A stretch of 64,000 nucleotides of DNA from Pseudolysinimonas_A sp049651805 (GCF_049651805.1 NZ_JBASCU010000008.1:32625-96624), one strand, 5' to 3'; shown: positions 16,608 to 25,375, counted from the stretch's first letter. Numbers and translations: made by a program. The notes: a model not told the origin generated them from the sequence alone.

Positions 16608-17083
16608 GGCAGCGGACGGATCTCGAAGAGCGGTTGCTCGAACTCGACCAGCTCACCATCTCTCGCGAGGACGGCCGTGATCTCTCCGGCCACTTCGGCG
16701 ACGACCGACGACATCAGTTTCATGACCTCGATGATGCAGAGCAGATCTCCCGCCGCGACGATGGCGCCCACCTCGACGAATGGAGGTTCGCCCGGTTTGG
16801 GCGACCGGTAGAAGGCGCCGAGCATCGGAGCTGTCACGTGCACCTTTCCGGGCGAGGGTCCTCGGTCGGGTTGCGCGGGTTGTGAGGCTGCGGGTGGTGT
16901 CGAGACCTGCCGCTCGACGGTGTCCGGGACCGCGTGCGGCCTGGGGGACTCCGCTGAATCGGACAACAAATGTCCGCGACTTATCGCGAGCTTCATCTCG
17001 CCCTTCTCGAACCGGAACTCGGTGAATTCCATGCCCTCAACGAGTTCGATGATCGCCGCAAGCTCCTCGAGATCTGGATCCAT
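16604..17083 (-). CDS. Biotin carboxyl carrier protein (AccB-like)
   Basis: 159 residues: an N-terminal AccB-like segment (DLEELAAIIELVEGMEFTEF), a proline/serine-rich linker (about residues 50-80), and a biotinyl domain with CIIEVMKLMSSV, where the lysine of EVMKLM is the biotinylation site (usual EAMKMM). I set the start at the ATG at 17083 because the AccB-type helix begins there; a longer form beginning near 17170 has no similarity. It begins the carboxylase unit and lies 150 bases after the dehydrogenase gene. That gap holds no gene that I can see, so the operon may continue through it or be re-initiated there. Confidence 0.88.
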   Translation of the reverse strand: MDPDLEELAAIIELVEGMEFTEFRFEKGEMKLAISRGHLLSDSAESPRPHAVPDTVERQVSTPPAASQPAQPDRGPSPGKVHVTAPMLGAFYRSPKPGEPPFVEVGAIVAAGDLLCIIEVMKLMSSVVAEVAGEITAVLARDGELVEFEQPLFEIRPLP

Positions 17084-17233
17084 GAGAAGGGAGCCCTTCC
17101 GCTGTCTGGCGCGCTCGACCGTGAGCGTCGCTCCTACTTGAAAGCTACAAACATGTTCCGCTGAAAGCAATGAGTGAGGACGACGATTCTTCCTTGCGGA
17201 ATGCTCTTGCCTTTCGTCGCCCCCTCCTCTTCC

Positions 17234-18043
17234 TCAGCGCGGGAAGGCCGCCGCGACACCGCCATCGACATTGATCACTCCGCCAGTCACCAGGGCGCTG
17301 TCGGCAGAAAGGAGAAAGGCGACCGAGGCAGCGACATCCTCGGGTCTCACGCTGCGCCCGAGTGCAGTTCTGTCGGCATAGAAGGATTCCAGCGCCTGTG
17401 GATTCACGCCGAGCGCCGCCGCCCGTGCCTCACGGACGCCCTGCTCCCACACTCTCGAGCCCGCGAAGACCGCACCCGGATTGATAGCGTTGACGCGAAT
17501 CTGGTGAGGCCCGCCCTCAAGCGCTGCAACACGCATCAGCTGCACCATCGCTGCCTTCGACGCCGAATACGCGCCAAACCCTGCGCTGGGGCCGAATGCG
17601 CTCTTGCTCGCGATGAAGACGATCGATCCCCCGCGCTTCGCCCGCTTCATGACGCGCAAGGATTCGCGGGTTAACAGAAACGCCGTATCGACATTGACCC
17701 GAAATGCCCGGACCCAATCCGCTGCGTCGATCTCGTCGAGCATCCCGGTCACACCGACGCCCGCGTTGCATACGACGCCATCCAGACCGCCGTGATCGCG
17801 AACCGCCGCATCAGCCGTCCTCTCAGCGACCTTTGGATCGGACTGGTCACCGACCACGACGGTGCACGCCGGCGCACCTAGATCGGCGAGCTCTCGAGCG
17901 ACCGTGGCCAAGCCGTCGACCTCCAGATCCGCGAGTACCAGCGACCACCCGTCGCGGCCCAGGCGATGAGCGATCCCTCGGCCGATGCCGGAAGCCGCAC
18001 CCGTGACGATCGCGGTTCTAGAACCCTGAGAAGGGCGGCCCAC
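17234..18043 (-). CDS. Short-chain dehydrogenase/reductase
   Basis: 269 residues of a classical SDR. The NAD(P)-binding motif is VTGAASGIGRGIA, an acidic residue follows the second strand (ADLEVDGL), which suggests NAD(H), then CNAGVGVTG and the catalytic tetrad N-S-Y-K (SKSAFGPSAGFGAYSASKAAM). The C-terminus GGVINVDGG is typical. I chose the GTG at 18043, 11 bases after the permease stop. It oxidises or reduces a hydroxyl/keto group on the imported or processed substrate; the substrate is unknown. Confidence 0.87.
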   Translation of the reverse strand: MGRPSQGSRTAIVTGAASGIGRGIAHRLGRDGWSLVLADLEVDGLATVARELADLGAPACTVVVGDQSDPKVAERTADAAVRDHGGLDGVVCNAGVGVTGMLDEIDAADWVRAFRVNVDTAFLLTRESLRVMKRAKRGGSIVFIASKSAFGPSAGFGAYSASKAAMVQLMRVAALEGGPHQIRVNAINPGAVFAGSRVWEQGVREARAAALGVNPQALESFYADRTALGRSVRPEDVAASVAFLLSADSALVTGGVINVDGGVAAAFPR

Positions 18044-18054
18044 TTCTAGCGCTC

Positions 18055-19113
18055 TCAGGCCTTCAGCCCACGGGCGAGCCGTCCGCGGAATCGCTCGAAC
18101 GTCAGTGCCAGGAACAGAATCGCGCCGGTCGCAACCGCTTGCCAGAAGGTGGGCACGCCGGAGAGCGTCAGGCCGTTCTGAAGGACCCCGATAAAGATGC
18201 ACCCGACGGCGGTGCCCCAGACACTTCCCGACCCCCCCGCGAAAGACGTTCCGCCAAGTAGCACCGCGGATGCGGCCGCGAGTTCGAGCCCGATGCCGCC
18301 GGTAACGGGCTGGGACGATGTGAGCCGCCCGACCAGGAGAACCCCTGCCAGCGCCGCCAGGCCGCCGCTCAGTGCGAAGACACCTGCTCGGACCCGTCGC
18401 ACATCGATTCCCGCCAGCCACGCGGCCTCGGGATTGCCTCCGACCGCGAAGACCATCCGACCGAACCTCGACCACTTCAACACAGCGAATCCGAGGACGT
18501 ACACGACAACGACCACGGCGATCGGCACGGGGACCGGGCCCAGCTTTCCGTCGCCGAGGTACTGCACGAGGGGCCAGCTCGATGTATCCGCCGACTGACC
18601 GTTGGAGATCAGCAGGGCGGCGCCACGGAAAATCGACAGCGTCGCGAGTGTGACGACGAAGAAGTTGAATGCCAGGAACCCGATCGGCAGCCCGTTGGCG
18701 ATCAGCGCGATCAGCGAGCACGCGACGAGAGTGGCGAGTATCGCGAGCGGTGCAGGAAGGCCCGCACTGAGGGCCATGACCAGAATGACGCCCGCAAGTG
18801 CGGACATCGACCCCACTGAGAGATCGAAGGCTCCAGCGATCATCACAAACGTCATTCCGAGGGCCGCAATCAGGAGGGCCGTGGTCGTGCGCAGGATGCC
18901 CGATGCGTTCTCGCTGGTGAGAAAGGACGGCTGTGTCAGCGAGAAGAAGATAGTGAGGGCAATCGCGGCCAGAAGGATGCCGCCTGATGAACCCAAGGCG
19001 GTCGTTAGCCGACGACCCATCCCTTTCCACGGCCCTCGTTCGAGCTCCCGCGGCGGCTGCCTGACGGCAGATTCGTCGTGACCTTGTTCAGCCGGTGACT
19101 TCTTGAGGCTCAC
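18055..19113 (-). CDS. Sugar-type ABC permease (RbsC/CUT2 family)
   Basis: 352 residues with eight to ten membrane helices and the CUT2 permease signatures GMTFVMIAGAFDLSVGSMSALAG and GGNPEAAWLAGIDV followed by FALSGGLAALAGV. It forms the membrane channel with the double ATPase encoded upstream (26-base overlap) and the binding protein before that. The first 40 residues are hydrophilic and cytoplasmic. CUT2 systems import ribose, xylose, inositol, erythritol, AI-2 and similar polar compounds, so the island's substrate may be polar or glycosidic. Confidence 0.9.
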   Translation of the reverse strand: MSLKKSPAEQGHDESAVRQPPRELERGPWKGMGRRLTTALGSSGGILLAAIALTIFFSLTQPSFLTSENASGILRTTTALLIAALGMTFVMIAGAFDLSVGSMSALAGVILVMALSAGLPAPLAILATLVACSLIALIANGLPIGFLAFNFFVVTLATLSIFRGAALLISNGQSADTSSWPLVQYLGDGKLGPVPVPIAVVVVVYVLGFAVLKWSRFGRMVFAVGGNPEAAWLAGIDVRRVRAGVFALSGGLAALAGVLLVGRLTSSQPVTGGIGLELAAASAVLLGGTSFAGGSGSVWGTAVGCIFIGVLQNGLTLSGVPTFWQAVATGAILFLALTFERFRGRLARGLKA

Positions 19114-20638
19114 GCGGCCCCTCCTTTTCTATGATGAGGTGGAGCAGAGACTCCTCGGAGGCCTCGTGGCGCTGGAGTTCGCCGACGATCTGGCCACGAC
19201 GCATCGCGACGATTCGATCGCTGACGGCGAGCAGCTCGGGCATGTCCGAACTGATGACGATGATCGCGACGCCGGCTTTCGCGAGATCGTCGATGATCTC
19301 GTAGATCTCGCGCTTGGCGCCGACATCGATCCCCTGCGTGGGTTCATCAAGGATCAGGACCTTGGGGTTGGACATCAGGCACTTCGCGAAGGCCACCTTT
19401 TGCTGGTTCCCTCCGGACAACGACAGGACCAGGACGTCCAGGGAGCTGGCGCGGATACGTAGTGAATCCGCCTTCTCATGTGCAAGGGCCTGTTCTCGCG
19501 ACTTGCGAATAACCGAGAGCGGGCCGAGCTCGAAGAGGCGGCCCAGTGTGATGTTGTCCAAGACAGACTTCGAGGCGATGATCGCGCTTCGCTTTCGGTC
19601 CTCAGGCAGGAGGGCAATGCCAGACCGGAGACTGTCCAGAGGGGTCGACAACGCGACCGCCTCGCCGCGCACGCGGACTGATCCCGTGCCCCCGGGACGG
19701 AGGCCCGCGAGCGTCCGAGCGAGCGCGCTCCGGCCCGACCCGGCAAGCCCACCTACGCCGAGCACCTCGCCAGCGCGGACCTCGAACGATACGTTTCGCA
19801 GAATGCCCCGATTCAAGCCCTCGACCTCGAGGACATTCCCGCCGCGGCCGCGACCACTGGACTTCCACTCCAGCAGGTCCCGGCCGACCATAAGGCGGAT
19901 CAGCTCGGACTCGCTGGTGGAGCCGATGTCAACGGTTCTTCGATGTACCCCGTCGCGCAAGACGGAGGCGCGATCGCACAGGTCGAACACTTCAGCCATG
20001 CGGTGGGAAACCAGGACGATTCCCACTCCCGTGCTCTTGAGGTGCCGCAGATGGTCGAAGACCCGCCTCGACTGCGTGACGTTCAACGCTGTCGTCGGCT
20101 CATCGAGCAGGAGCAGGTCCGGGTTGGAGAGGAGCCCTCGCGCGATATTCACGAGCTGGGCCTGGTCCGTACGGAGCTCGCCCGCGGTCCGTCGAGGATC
20201 GATGTCGGCTCCGATGAGGTCGAGTGTCGCGCGGCACAGATCGTTCATCTGTTTTCGCGCGATCCGGAACGGCGTCCCTGGCCAACGACCCATGGCCATG
20301 TTCTCCGCCACGGTCGTGTGCTTGTTCAACTGGACATCCTGAGCAACCAGGGCGATGCCGTGCTTCCATGCATCGCTCGGCCGGCTCACTCGCAACGGAA
20401 CACCGTCTTTGAGCAACGTGCCTTCGTCCGCATGGAGGCGACCAGCAACGATGTTGGACAGGGTCGACTTGCCCGAGCCGTTCTCTCCGAGAAGGGCATG
20501 GACCTCACCTCGACGCACGGCAAGCCTCGCGTCGCGGAGCGCGTGGATACCACCGAAGGACTTTGCGACGCCGGAGGCATCGAGGGCAAGTGGCGGCAAG
20601 GCGGACGGGTTCGGTTGATGTCTATTTATCATGTTCAT
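19088..20638 (-). CDS. Sugar-type ABC ATPase with two nucleotide-binding domains (RbsA-like)
   Basis: 516 residues. First domain: Walker A GENGSGKST, Q-loop, degenerate signature ELRTDQAQLVNIARG, Walker B LLLLDEPTTAL. Second domain: altered Walker A GLAGSGRSAL, signature LSGGNQQKV, Walker B VLILDEPTQGIDVGAK. This pattern of one degenerate signature and one degenerate P-loop is normal for the CUT2 ATPases. Start at the ATG at 20638; a second ATG six bases on is equally possible. It lies 62 bases after the binding-protein gene and overlaps the permease. Confidence 0.9.
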   Translation of the reverse strand: MNMINRHQPNPSALPPLALDASGVAKSFGGIHALRDARLAVRRGEVHALLGENGSGKSTLSNIVAGRLHADEGTLLKDGVPLRVSRPSDAWKHGIALVAQDVQLNKHTTVAENMAMGRWPGTPFRIARKQMNDLCRATLDLIGADIDPRRTAGELRTDQAQLVNIARGLLSNPDLLLLDEPTTALNVTQSRRVFDHLRHLKSTGVGIVLVSHRMAEVFDLCDRASVLRDGVHRRTVDIGSTSESELIRLMVGRDLLEWKSSGRGRGGNVLEVEGLNRGILRNVSFEVRAGEVLGVGGLAGSGRSALARTLAGLRPGGTGSVRVRGEAVALSTPLDSLRSGIALLPEDRKRSAIIASKSVLDNITLGRLFELGPLSVIRKSREQALAHEKADSLRIRASSLDVLVLSLSGGNQQKVAFAKCLMSNPKVLILDEPTQGIDVGAKREIYEIIDDLAKAGVAIIVISSDMPELLAVSDRIVAMRRGQIVGELQRHEASEESLLHLIIEKEGPREPQEVTG

Positions 20639-20700
20639 GGCTTCGTCGACGAGGGGCGGCTGCCAGGACGTGGAGTGCACCTGGCAGCCGCACAAGCGGA

Positions 20701-21717
20701 CTAGCTGACGACTCCGACGATCGTGGTCGGGTCGATCCACTCACCGATGTTCGCCTTGGTGTAGAGATCGGGTTCCGAGTCCACAACGATCGTCTCGGAC
20801 GGAATCGCGGTCTTGCCCGTGAGGATGTCGTAGACCTGCTGCACGGCGGCAGCACCGATCTCCTGACTCTTCGGGTCAAGAACCATCGACATGGCGCCAG
20901 CCTTCACGGAATTGACGCTTTCGGGGGATGCTCCCAGACCGGTGGTAAGCACGTCTCGATCGGCCGCGTTGACCGCCGCTGCGGTGCCAGCGCCGATGAT
21001 GTCGGTCACGCTCAGGATCGCGTCGAGGTCAGGGTACTTGACCAGAAGCTGCTCCCCGACAGTCCGGCCGCCGCCCGCGTCGTCGGGCAGAGCGTCGACC
21101 CGAGGCACGACGGTGATGTTCGGGAACTGCTCCCTGAAGACCTCCTCGCAGGTCGCGACCCGGATCTCCAGAACGGGGATGGGGATGCTGCCGGTGCAGG
21201 CGACCTGCCCCTCGCCCCCCAACTGCTCGCCGACCCATTCGACGGCCTGCGTTGCCATGATCACCGAACTCTGGTCGGCGATCACGCTGACGTTCTCCAA
21301 CGTCGGGAGCCCGTCGATCCCGTTGACCAGCACACCAGCGTCGGCTGCTCGCTGGAGCGCCGACCTGACGGCGTTGGGATCACCGACGAGGTGGACGAAG
21401 ATCGCGTCGGCACCGGAGGCCGTCAGCTGATCGATGTCGGAGACTTGCTTGTTGATGTCGAGGTTCGAGTCGAGGATCCGGACCTCCATCCCAAGACGCT
21501 CGGCCTCAGCCTTGATCCCGGCGTACGTGAGGTTGGCGGCAGGGTTGGCAACCTTGGCCGCCGCGATACCGATCGTGAAAGTCTCCTCATCGGGCGACGT
21601 GCCCGAGTCGCCGTCCGGCGCTGAGCACGCCGTCAAGAGAACCACCGTCGCTGCGCCGGCTATGAGAGTGCGCGCGCGCAGACCCAAATGACCTCTGCCG
21701 TTGCGTGAAATCAACAT
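20701..21717 (-). CDS. Substrate-binding lipoprotein of the CUT2 ABC importer
   Basis: 338 residues. The N-terminal signal peptide ends in a lipobox (VVLLTACSA), so the mature protein is lipid-anchored on the outer face of the membrane. The rest is a periplasmic-binding protein of the sugar type I fold (Peripla_BP_4): FTIGIAAAKVANPAANLTYAGI, DIDQLTASGADAIFVH, ILSVTDIIGAGTAAAV. It is the first gene of the long minus-strand operon; AAAGGAG stands 5 bases before the ATG at 21717. The ligand is unknown. Confidence 0.88.
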   Translation of the reverse strand: MLISRNGRGHLGLRARTLIAGAATVVLLTACSAPDGDSGTSPDEETFTIGIAAAKVANPAANLTYAGIKAEAERLGMEVRILDSNLDINKQVSDIDQLTASGADAIFVHLVGDPNAVRSALQRAADAGVLVNGIDGLPTLENVSVIADQSSVIMATQAVEWVGEQLGGEGQVACTGSIPIPVLEIRVATCEEVFREQFPNITVVPRVDALPDDAGGGRTVGEQLLVKYPDLDAILSVTDIIGAGTAAAVNAADRDVLTTGLGASPESVNSVKAGAMSMVLDPKSQEIGAAAVQQVYDILTGKTAIPSETIVVDSEPDLYTKANIGEWIDPTTIVGVVS

Positions 21718-22003
21718 ACTGACTCCTTTGTCGTGTGTTGCATCTGTCGGGTGCTGCGTTTGCGCCCGCTGTCCATGCCACGGAGCGCTGCTTCCTCTGC
21801 CTTACACAGCGTGCTCACGGTAGGACGCGATTCGCGGTACAGCAATACGCGAGATCGCCGTTTCTCTAGAGCAGAATCACCGAGTGGCGAGCATCCGGAG
21901 ATCGACGACGACTTCGCGCGCTGTGACTCGCCTGGAGCGCTTGACGAAACTCGCGCTGACGCCTCTGACGAGCCGCGGGCGCTCGTCAGCTCAATGCCGC
22001 GGT
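21718..22003. promoter_or_regulatory. Probable promoter region of the island catabolic operon
   Basis: No gene is seen in these 286 bases between the binding-protein start and the end of the IclR gene, so the promoter of the long minus-strand operon should lie here. An inverted pair TCGCG (21832-21836) and CGCGA (21848-21852), spaced 11 bases, is a candidate regulator site. The assignment to IclR is inference. Confidence 0.4.
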
Positions 22004-22768
22004 CTAGTGGGGCAGGAGCGACAGCCGCTCAGCGCTTTCGGCAGCAACGCGTCGAAGCTCTCGACCCATGGCTGGCACAAGGCGCTTGTCGAATCGGGCG
22101 GTCGGGATCGCAATTGTCAGGGCGGCGACCGGACGCTCGGACCCGTCCAGGATCGCCGCCCCGACGCCGCACACGCCGACTTCGGTCTCCTCCTGGTTCA
22201 CGGCATAGCCGTCGCCACGGACCTCCGCCAGGTTGCGCTTGAGGAGATTGACGCTGCGCAGCCTGCTGGTCGGCCAGCTGGGCAGTCCCTCCTTGTGAAG
22301 TGACTCGACCTCGGCCAACGGGACCGCCGCGAGAATCGCCTTGCCTCCGGCCGAGCAGTAGGCGGGCATCGTACCGCGGATTCTCAGGCCGACCCGGAGA
22401 ACTCGGTCTGCCTCGATGCCGTCGATGAACAGAACGTCAGTGCCCTGGAGCACCATGAGGTGGACGGTCTCTCCGAATTTGCCGTGAAGCGCCTGTAGCG
22501 CGGGCGCGGCCGCCGAGCGGAGCGCGGTCGAGGTGACGGCAGCAGACCGAGACGCGAGGGCCGGGCCGGCCCGGTATCGACGTGAAGCCTCCTGCACCGC
22601 GAAACCTCGGAAGCAGAGCGCGCCGAGCAGACGATGCGCCGTCGAAGGTGCAACGTCCAACTGGGCCGCGGCCTGGGTGACGGTGAAGATCTCGCCCGCT
22701 TGGAGCAACAAGACCAGCTTCAACGCACGATCGACCGACTCCAACGGGTAAGCAGGTTGCTTCGGCAC
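22004..22768 (-). CDS. IclR-family transcriptional regulator
   Basis: 254 residues: N-terminal winged HTH (VTQAAAQLDVAPSTAHRLLGAL) and a C-terminal IclR effector domain (GETVHLMVLQGTDVLFID, PAYCSAGGKAILA, GYAVNQEETEVGVCGVGAAI). IclR proteins in catabolic clusters bind a pathway metabolite and control the adjacent operons. It stands between the minus-strand uptake/carboxylation operon and the plus-strand mobA-marR operon, a position from which it could control both. A cysteine replaces the usual residue in GVCGVGAA, but this is common. Confidence 0.9.
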   Translation of the reverse strand: MPKQPAYPLESVDRALKLVLLLQAGEIFTVTQAAAQLDVAPSTAHRLLGALCFRGFAVQEASRRYRAGPALASRSAAVTSTALRSAAAPALQALHGKFGETVHLMVLQGTDVLFIDGIEADRVLRVGLRIRGTMPAYCSAGGKAILAAVPLAEVESLHKEGLPSWPTSRLRSVNLLKRNLAEVRGDGYAVNQEETEVGVCGVGAAILDGSERPVAALTIAIPTARFDKRLVPAMGRELRRVAAESAERLSLLPH

Positions 22769-22832
22769 GGCAGAACGCTAGCACGGCGCTCTTGCTGCGT
22801 CGCGAACGGAGGAATCTACGACCGCACTGACA

Positions 22833-22852
22833 GGTCGGCAATAATTCCGACC
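22833..22852. promoter_or_regulatory. Perfect inverted repeat between iclR and mobA (putative operator)
   Basis: GGTCGG and CCGACC face each other across an AT-rich 8-base spacer in the 158-base divergent intergenic region. The 20-base spacing of a dimeric regulator fits a binding site for the IclR protein or for the MarR protein of the mobA operon. It lies 75 bases before the mobA start, so it could sit over or just upstream of the promoter. Confidence 0.5.
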
Positions 22853-22926
22853 AACACGTCAATCGCTGCGCTTGTAATCGTTGGGGTACTGACAATAAGG
22901 TGGACCTTCTGACAAAGGAGTCCCCC

Positions 22927-24765
22927 ATGCAATTTCACGCTGATGGATACCGGCCCGGCGACCCGCGCATCGCGCCGGCGTCCACAGACGCTTACCGTGC
23001 CGGCGAAGCCATGCCGGACAAGGTCGATGTCCTCATCGTCGGGACGGGGCCTGCCGGGTGTGTTCTCGCCGCACAGCTGGCCGTCTTTCCCGGAATCCGT
23101 ACTCGCATCGTCGAAAGGCAGCGAGGCCCGCTGCTGAAGGGCCAGGCGGATGGGGTGGCTTGCCGAACCGTTGAGATGTTTCAGGCGTTCGGGCTGGCGA
23201 CGACCATGCTTGACGAGGCTTACTGGGTGAACGAGAGTACGTTCTGGGGCCCCAACCCCGCCGACGCGGGTGGCATCGTTCGCACCGGTCGCGTGAGGGA
23301 TACCGAGGACGGGCTCTCGGAGATGCCTCACGTCATCGTCAACCAGGCCCGGCTGCAGGACTATCTGCTCGAGAAGATGCGTGAGTCACCGACCCGGCTC
23401 GAACCCGACTATGGCGTCGAGTTCGTCACCCTCGTCGTCGAGTCCAGCGGGGAGTATCCGGTGCTCGTGACTCTACGCAAGGGCGACGAGCAGTTTCAGG
23501 TGCGATCCCGTTACGTGGTCGGCTGCGACGGCGCACGAAGCGCTGTGCGGGAGTCAATCGGACGTGAGCTGTTCGGCGATAGCGCCAATCACGCATGGGG
23601 TGTTATCGACGTCCTTGCAACGACGGATTTTCCCGACTGGCGCGTGAAGTCGCTGATCCAGTCCGGGGCGGGCGGCGGTAACCTCTTGCTGATTCCCCGT
23701 GAAGGCGGTCACCTGGTGCGGCTCTACGTCGATCTGGGCACGGTGACGGACCGGGCGGCCGCCAAGGCGCTCACGGTCGAACAGGTCATCGAATCCGCGC
23801 AGCGAGCGCTGCGCCCCTACACTCTCGACGTACACGAGGTCGTGTGGTTCTCGGTCTATGAGGTCGGTCAGCGCGTCGCCGACGGTTTCGACGATGTGCC
23901 GGCCGACGAGGCGAGCCTTCGGCCGCCTCGGGTGTTCATCGCGGGCGACGCCTGCCACACGCACAGCGCCAAGGCGGGGCAAGGAATGAATGTCTCCATG
24001 CAGGACGCGTTCAATCTCGGTTGGAAACTTTCCGCCGTGCTCGAGGGGCGCAGTCCGGCCGGGCTTTTGCGCACCTACTCGGCTGAGCGACGGGCGGTTG
24101 CGGAGGAGCTGATCGCCTTCGACAGAGAGTGGTCGACCGCGATGGCGCGGCCATCCGAGGGCAGCGGGCGGCTACAGGATGCGTTCGTCAGGGCGGGCCG
24201 ATACACAGCCGGAGTGGCGACCCGATACGAACCATCCTCGCTGGTCGGATTGGCGACGCATCAAGGGCTGGCAACGGGGTTTCCGATCGGTATGCGTTTC
24301 CATTCGGCGCCCGTCGTACGTATAGCCGATGGAAAGGACATGCAGCTCGGCCACACCCATGAGGCGGATGGGCGCTGGCGCATCTACGTTTTCTCGGACG
24401 CCACCGGGACGCTTGCGGCCACCCTGTTCGCGCACATCCAGAAAGTCCGCGCCAGGTTCACGCCGGTGGGCGCTGACCCAGATGCCGTGCTCGACGTCCG
24501 AGGAATCTACCCGGATCGTGAAATTCGGGAGCTTCCCGAAGCACTTCGGCCCCACAAGGGCGCGTTGTCGTTGCGCGACTACGAGAAGGCGTTCGCGGCG
24601 AGGACCCACGGAGGAACGGACATCTACGACCTGCGCGGAATCGATCGCGCGAGGGGAGCGCTCGTGGTGGTGCGACCTGACCAATACGTCAGTCACGTCC
24701 TCCCACTCGATGCCTACGATGAACTCGACGCCTTTTTCGGTGGGATCCTTCAGGAGGTCGCGTGA
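22927..24765 (+). CDS. mobA: FAD-dependent aromatic hydroxylase, 3-hydroxybenzoate 4-monooxygenase-like
   Basis: 612 residues. The FAD-binding fold has VDVLIVGTGPAGCVLAAQLA, then GQADGVACRTVEMFQAFGLA, the DG motif in VVGCDGARSAVRE, and the second FAD site GDACHTHSAKAGQGMNVSMQDAFNLGWKL. The C-terminal 170 residues are the thioredoxin-like phenol-hydroxylase dimerisation domain (GMRFHSAPVVRIADG). The start MQFHADGYRPGDP and overall sequence closely resemble MobA, which converts 3-hydroxybenzoate to protocatechuate with NADPH and O2. Start is the ATG at 22927, with AAAGGAG 6 bases before it. It overlaps marR by 4 bases. No ring-cleavage gene is in the window. Confidence 0.87.
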   Translation: MQFHADGYRPGDPRIAPASTDAYRAGEAMPDKVDVLIVGTGPAGCVLAAQLAVFPGIRTRIVERQRGPLLKGQADGVACRTVEMFQAFGLATTMLDEAYWVNESTFWGPNPADAGGIVRTGRVRDTEDGLSEMPHVIVNQARLQDYLLEKMRESPTRLEPDYGVEFVTLVVESSGEYPVLVTLRKGDEQFQVRSRYVVGCDGARSAVRESIGRELFGDSANHAWGVIDVLATTDFPDWRVKSLIQSGAGGGNLLLIPREGGHLVRLYVDLGTVTDRAAAKALTVEQVIESAQRALRPYTLDVHEVVWFSVYEVGQRVADGFDDVPADEASLRPPRVFIAGDACHTHSAKAGQGMNVSMQDAFNLGWKLSAVLEGRSPAGLLRTYSAERRAVAEELIAFDREWSTAMARPSEGSGRLQDAFVRAGRYTAGVATRYEPSSLVGLATHQGLATGFPIGMRFHSAPVVRIADGKDMQLGHTHEADGRWRIYVFSDATGTLAATLFAHIQKVRARFTPVGADPDAVLDVRGIYPDREIRELPEALRPHKGALSLRDYEKAFAARTHGGTDIYDLRGIDRARGALVVVRPDQYVSHVLPLDAYDELDAFFGGILQEVA

Positions 24766-25199
24766 GCAAAGGGTCAGAGCTGGAGCCTCAGCGCTACACC
24801 GGCCATCTCATCCGCCGAGCTCAGCAACGGCATGCGGCACTGTGGACGAAACACGTGTCGCCCGAGTTCTCGAGCGTCCAGTACGCGGTGCTCTCAGTTC
24901 TTGCCCGGAAGCCGGGCGCAAGCCAGAGCGAACTCGGTGCAGAACTCGACCTCGACCGTTCGACCATCGCGGACATCGTGGTGCGCTTGGAACAACGTGG
25001 AGTGATCGAGCGGATAGCGCACGAGAGCGACCGACGACGAAACGCGTTACACCTGACCGCCCATGGTCAGGTCACCGTCGAACGATTACGACCGCTTGTT
25101 GTCGACACCAACAACCTCCTTACTACGGGGCTCTCCGCCGACGAAGTGGCGAGCCTGCGTTCGCTGTTGCGACGGTTGTTGGGTGCGCATCCCGCGTGA
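24762..25199 (+). CDS. MarR-family transcriptional regulator
   Basis: 145 residues. The winged HTH is clear: SSVQYAVLSVLARKPGASQSELGAELDLDRSTIADIVVRLEQRGVIER, followed by the wing ESDRRRNALHLTAHG and a C-terminal dimerisation helix. MarR proteins beside aromatic hydroxylases usually repress the operon until an aromatic acid binds. It starts on a GTG overlapping the mobA stop. Directly behind it, gene debris begins, so it is the last intact gene of the island. Confidence 0.9.
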   Translation: MSKGSELEPQRYTGHLIRRAQQRHAALWTKHVSPEFSSVQYAVLSVLARKPGASQSELGAELDLDRSTIADIVVRLEQRGVIERIAHESDRRRNALHLTAHGQVTVERLRPLVVDTNNLLTTGLSADEVASLRSLLRRLLGAHPA

Positions 25200-25375
25200 G
25201 GCGCAGCGATTCGACGCGCACTCTCGGCATCCCGCGGTTCGCAACATGGATCACGCGAGACGTCCAGATTGGTGACATAGGTGACAGAAGGCTTCCTCTC
25301 ACTCGGCCATAGGTTCCTGGCGTGAAGTCGATGGTTCTGAGCCTCGAACTCAATCGTCGGTCCTGCACGCGATCT

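Noticed and set aside
17234..19030. Possible 598-residue fusion of a long N-terminal region to the SDR
   Set aside because: The N-terminal part is an out-of-frame reading of the permease gene; SDR similarity and a GTG start at 18043 define the real gene.
6373..25199. Interpretation of the island as an integrative element with its own integrase
   Set aside because: No integrase, excisionase, relaxase or phage gene is present, and the direct repeat is a gene fragment rather than a tRNA or typical att site.
25200..25375. Possible remnant of an IS481-type transposase on the minus strand
   Set aside because: A few residues before the response-regulator copy looked suggestive, but no conserved catalytic motif or inverted ends could be found.
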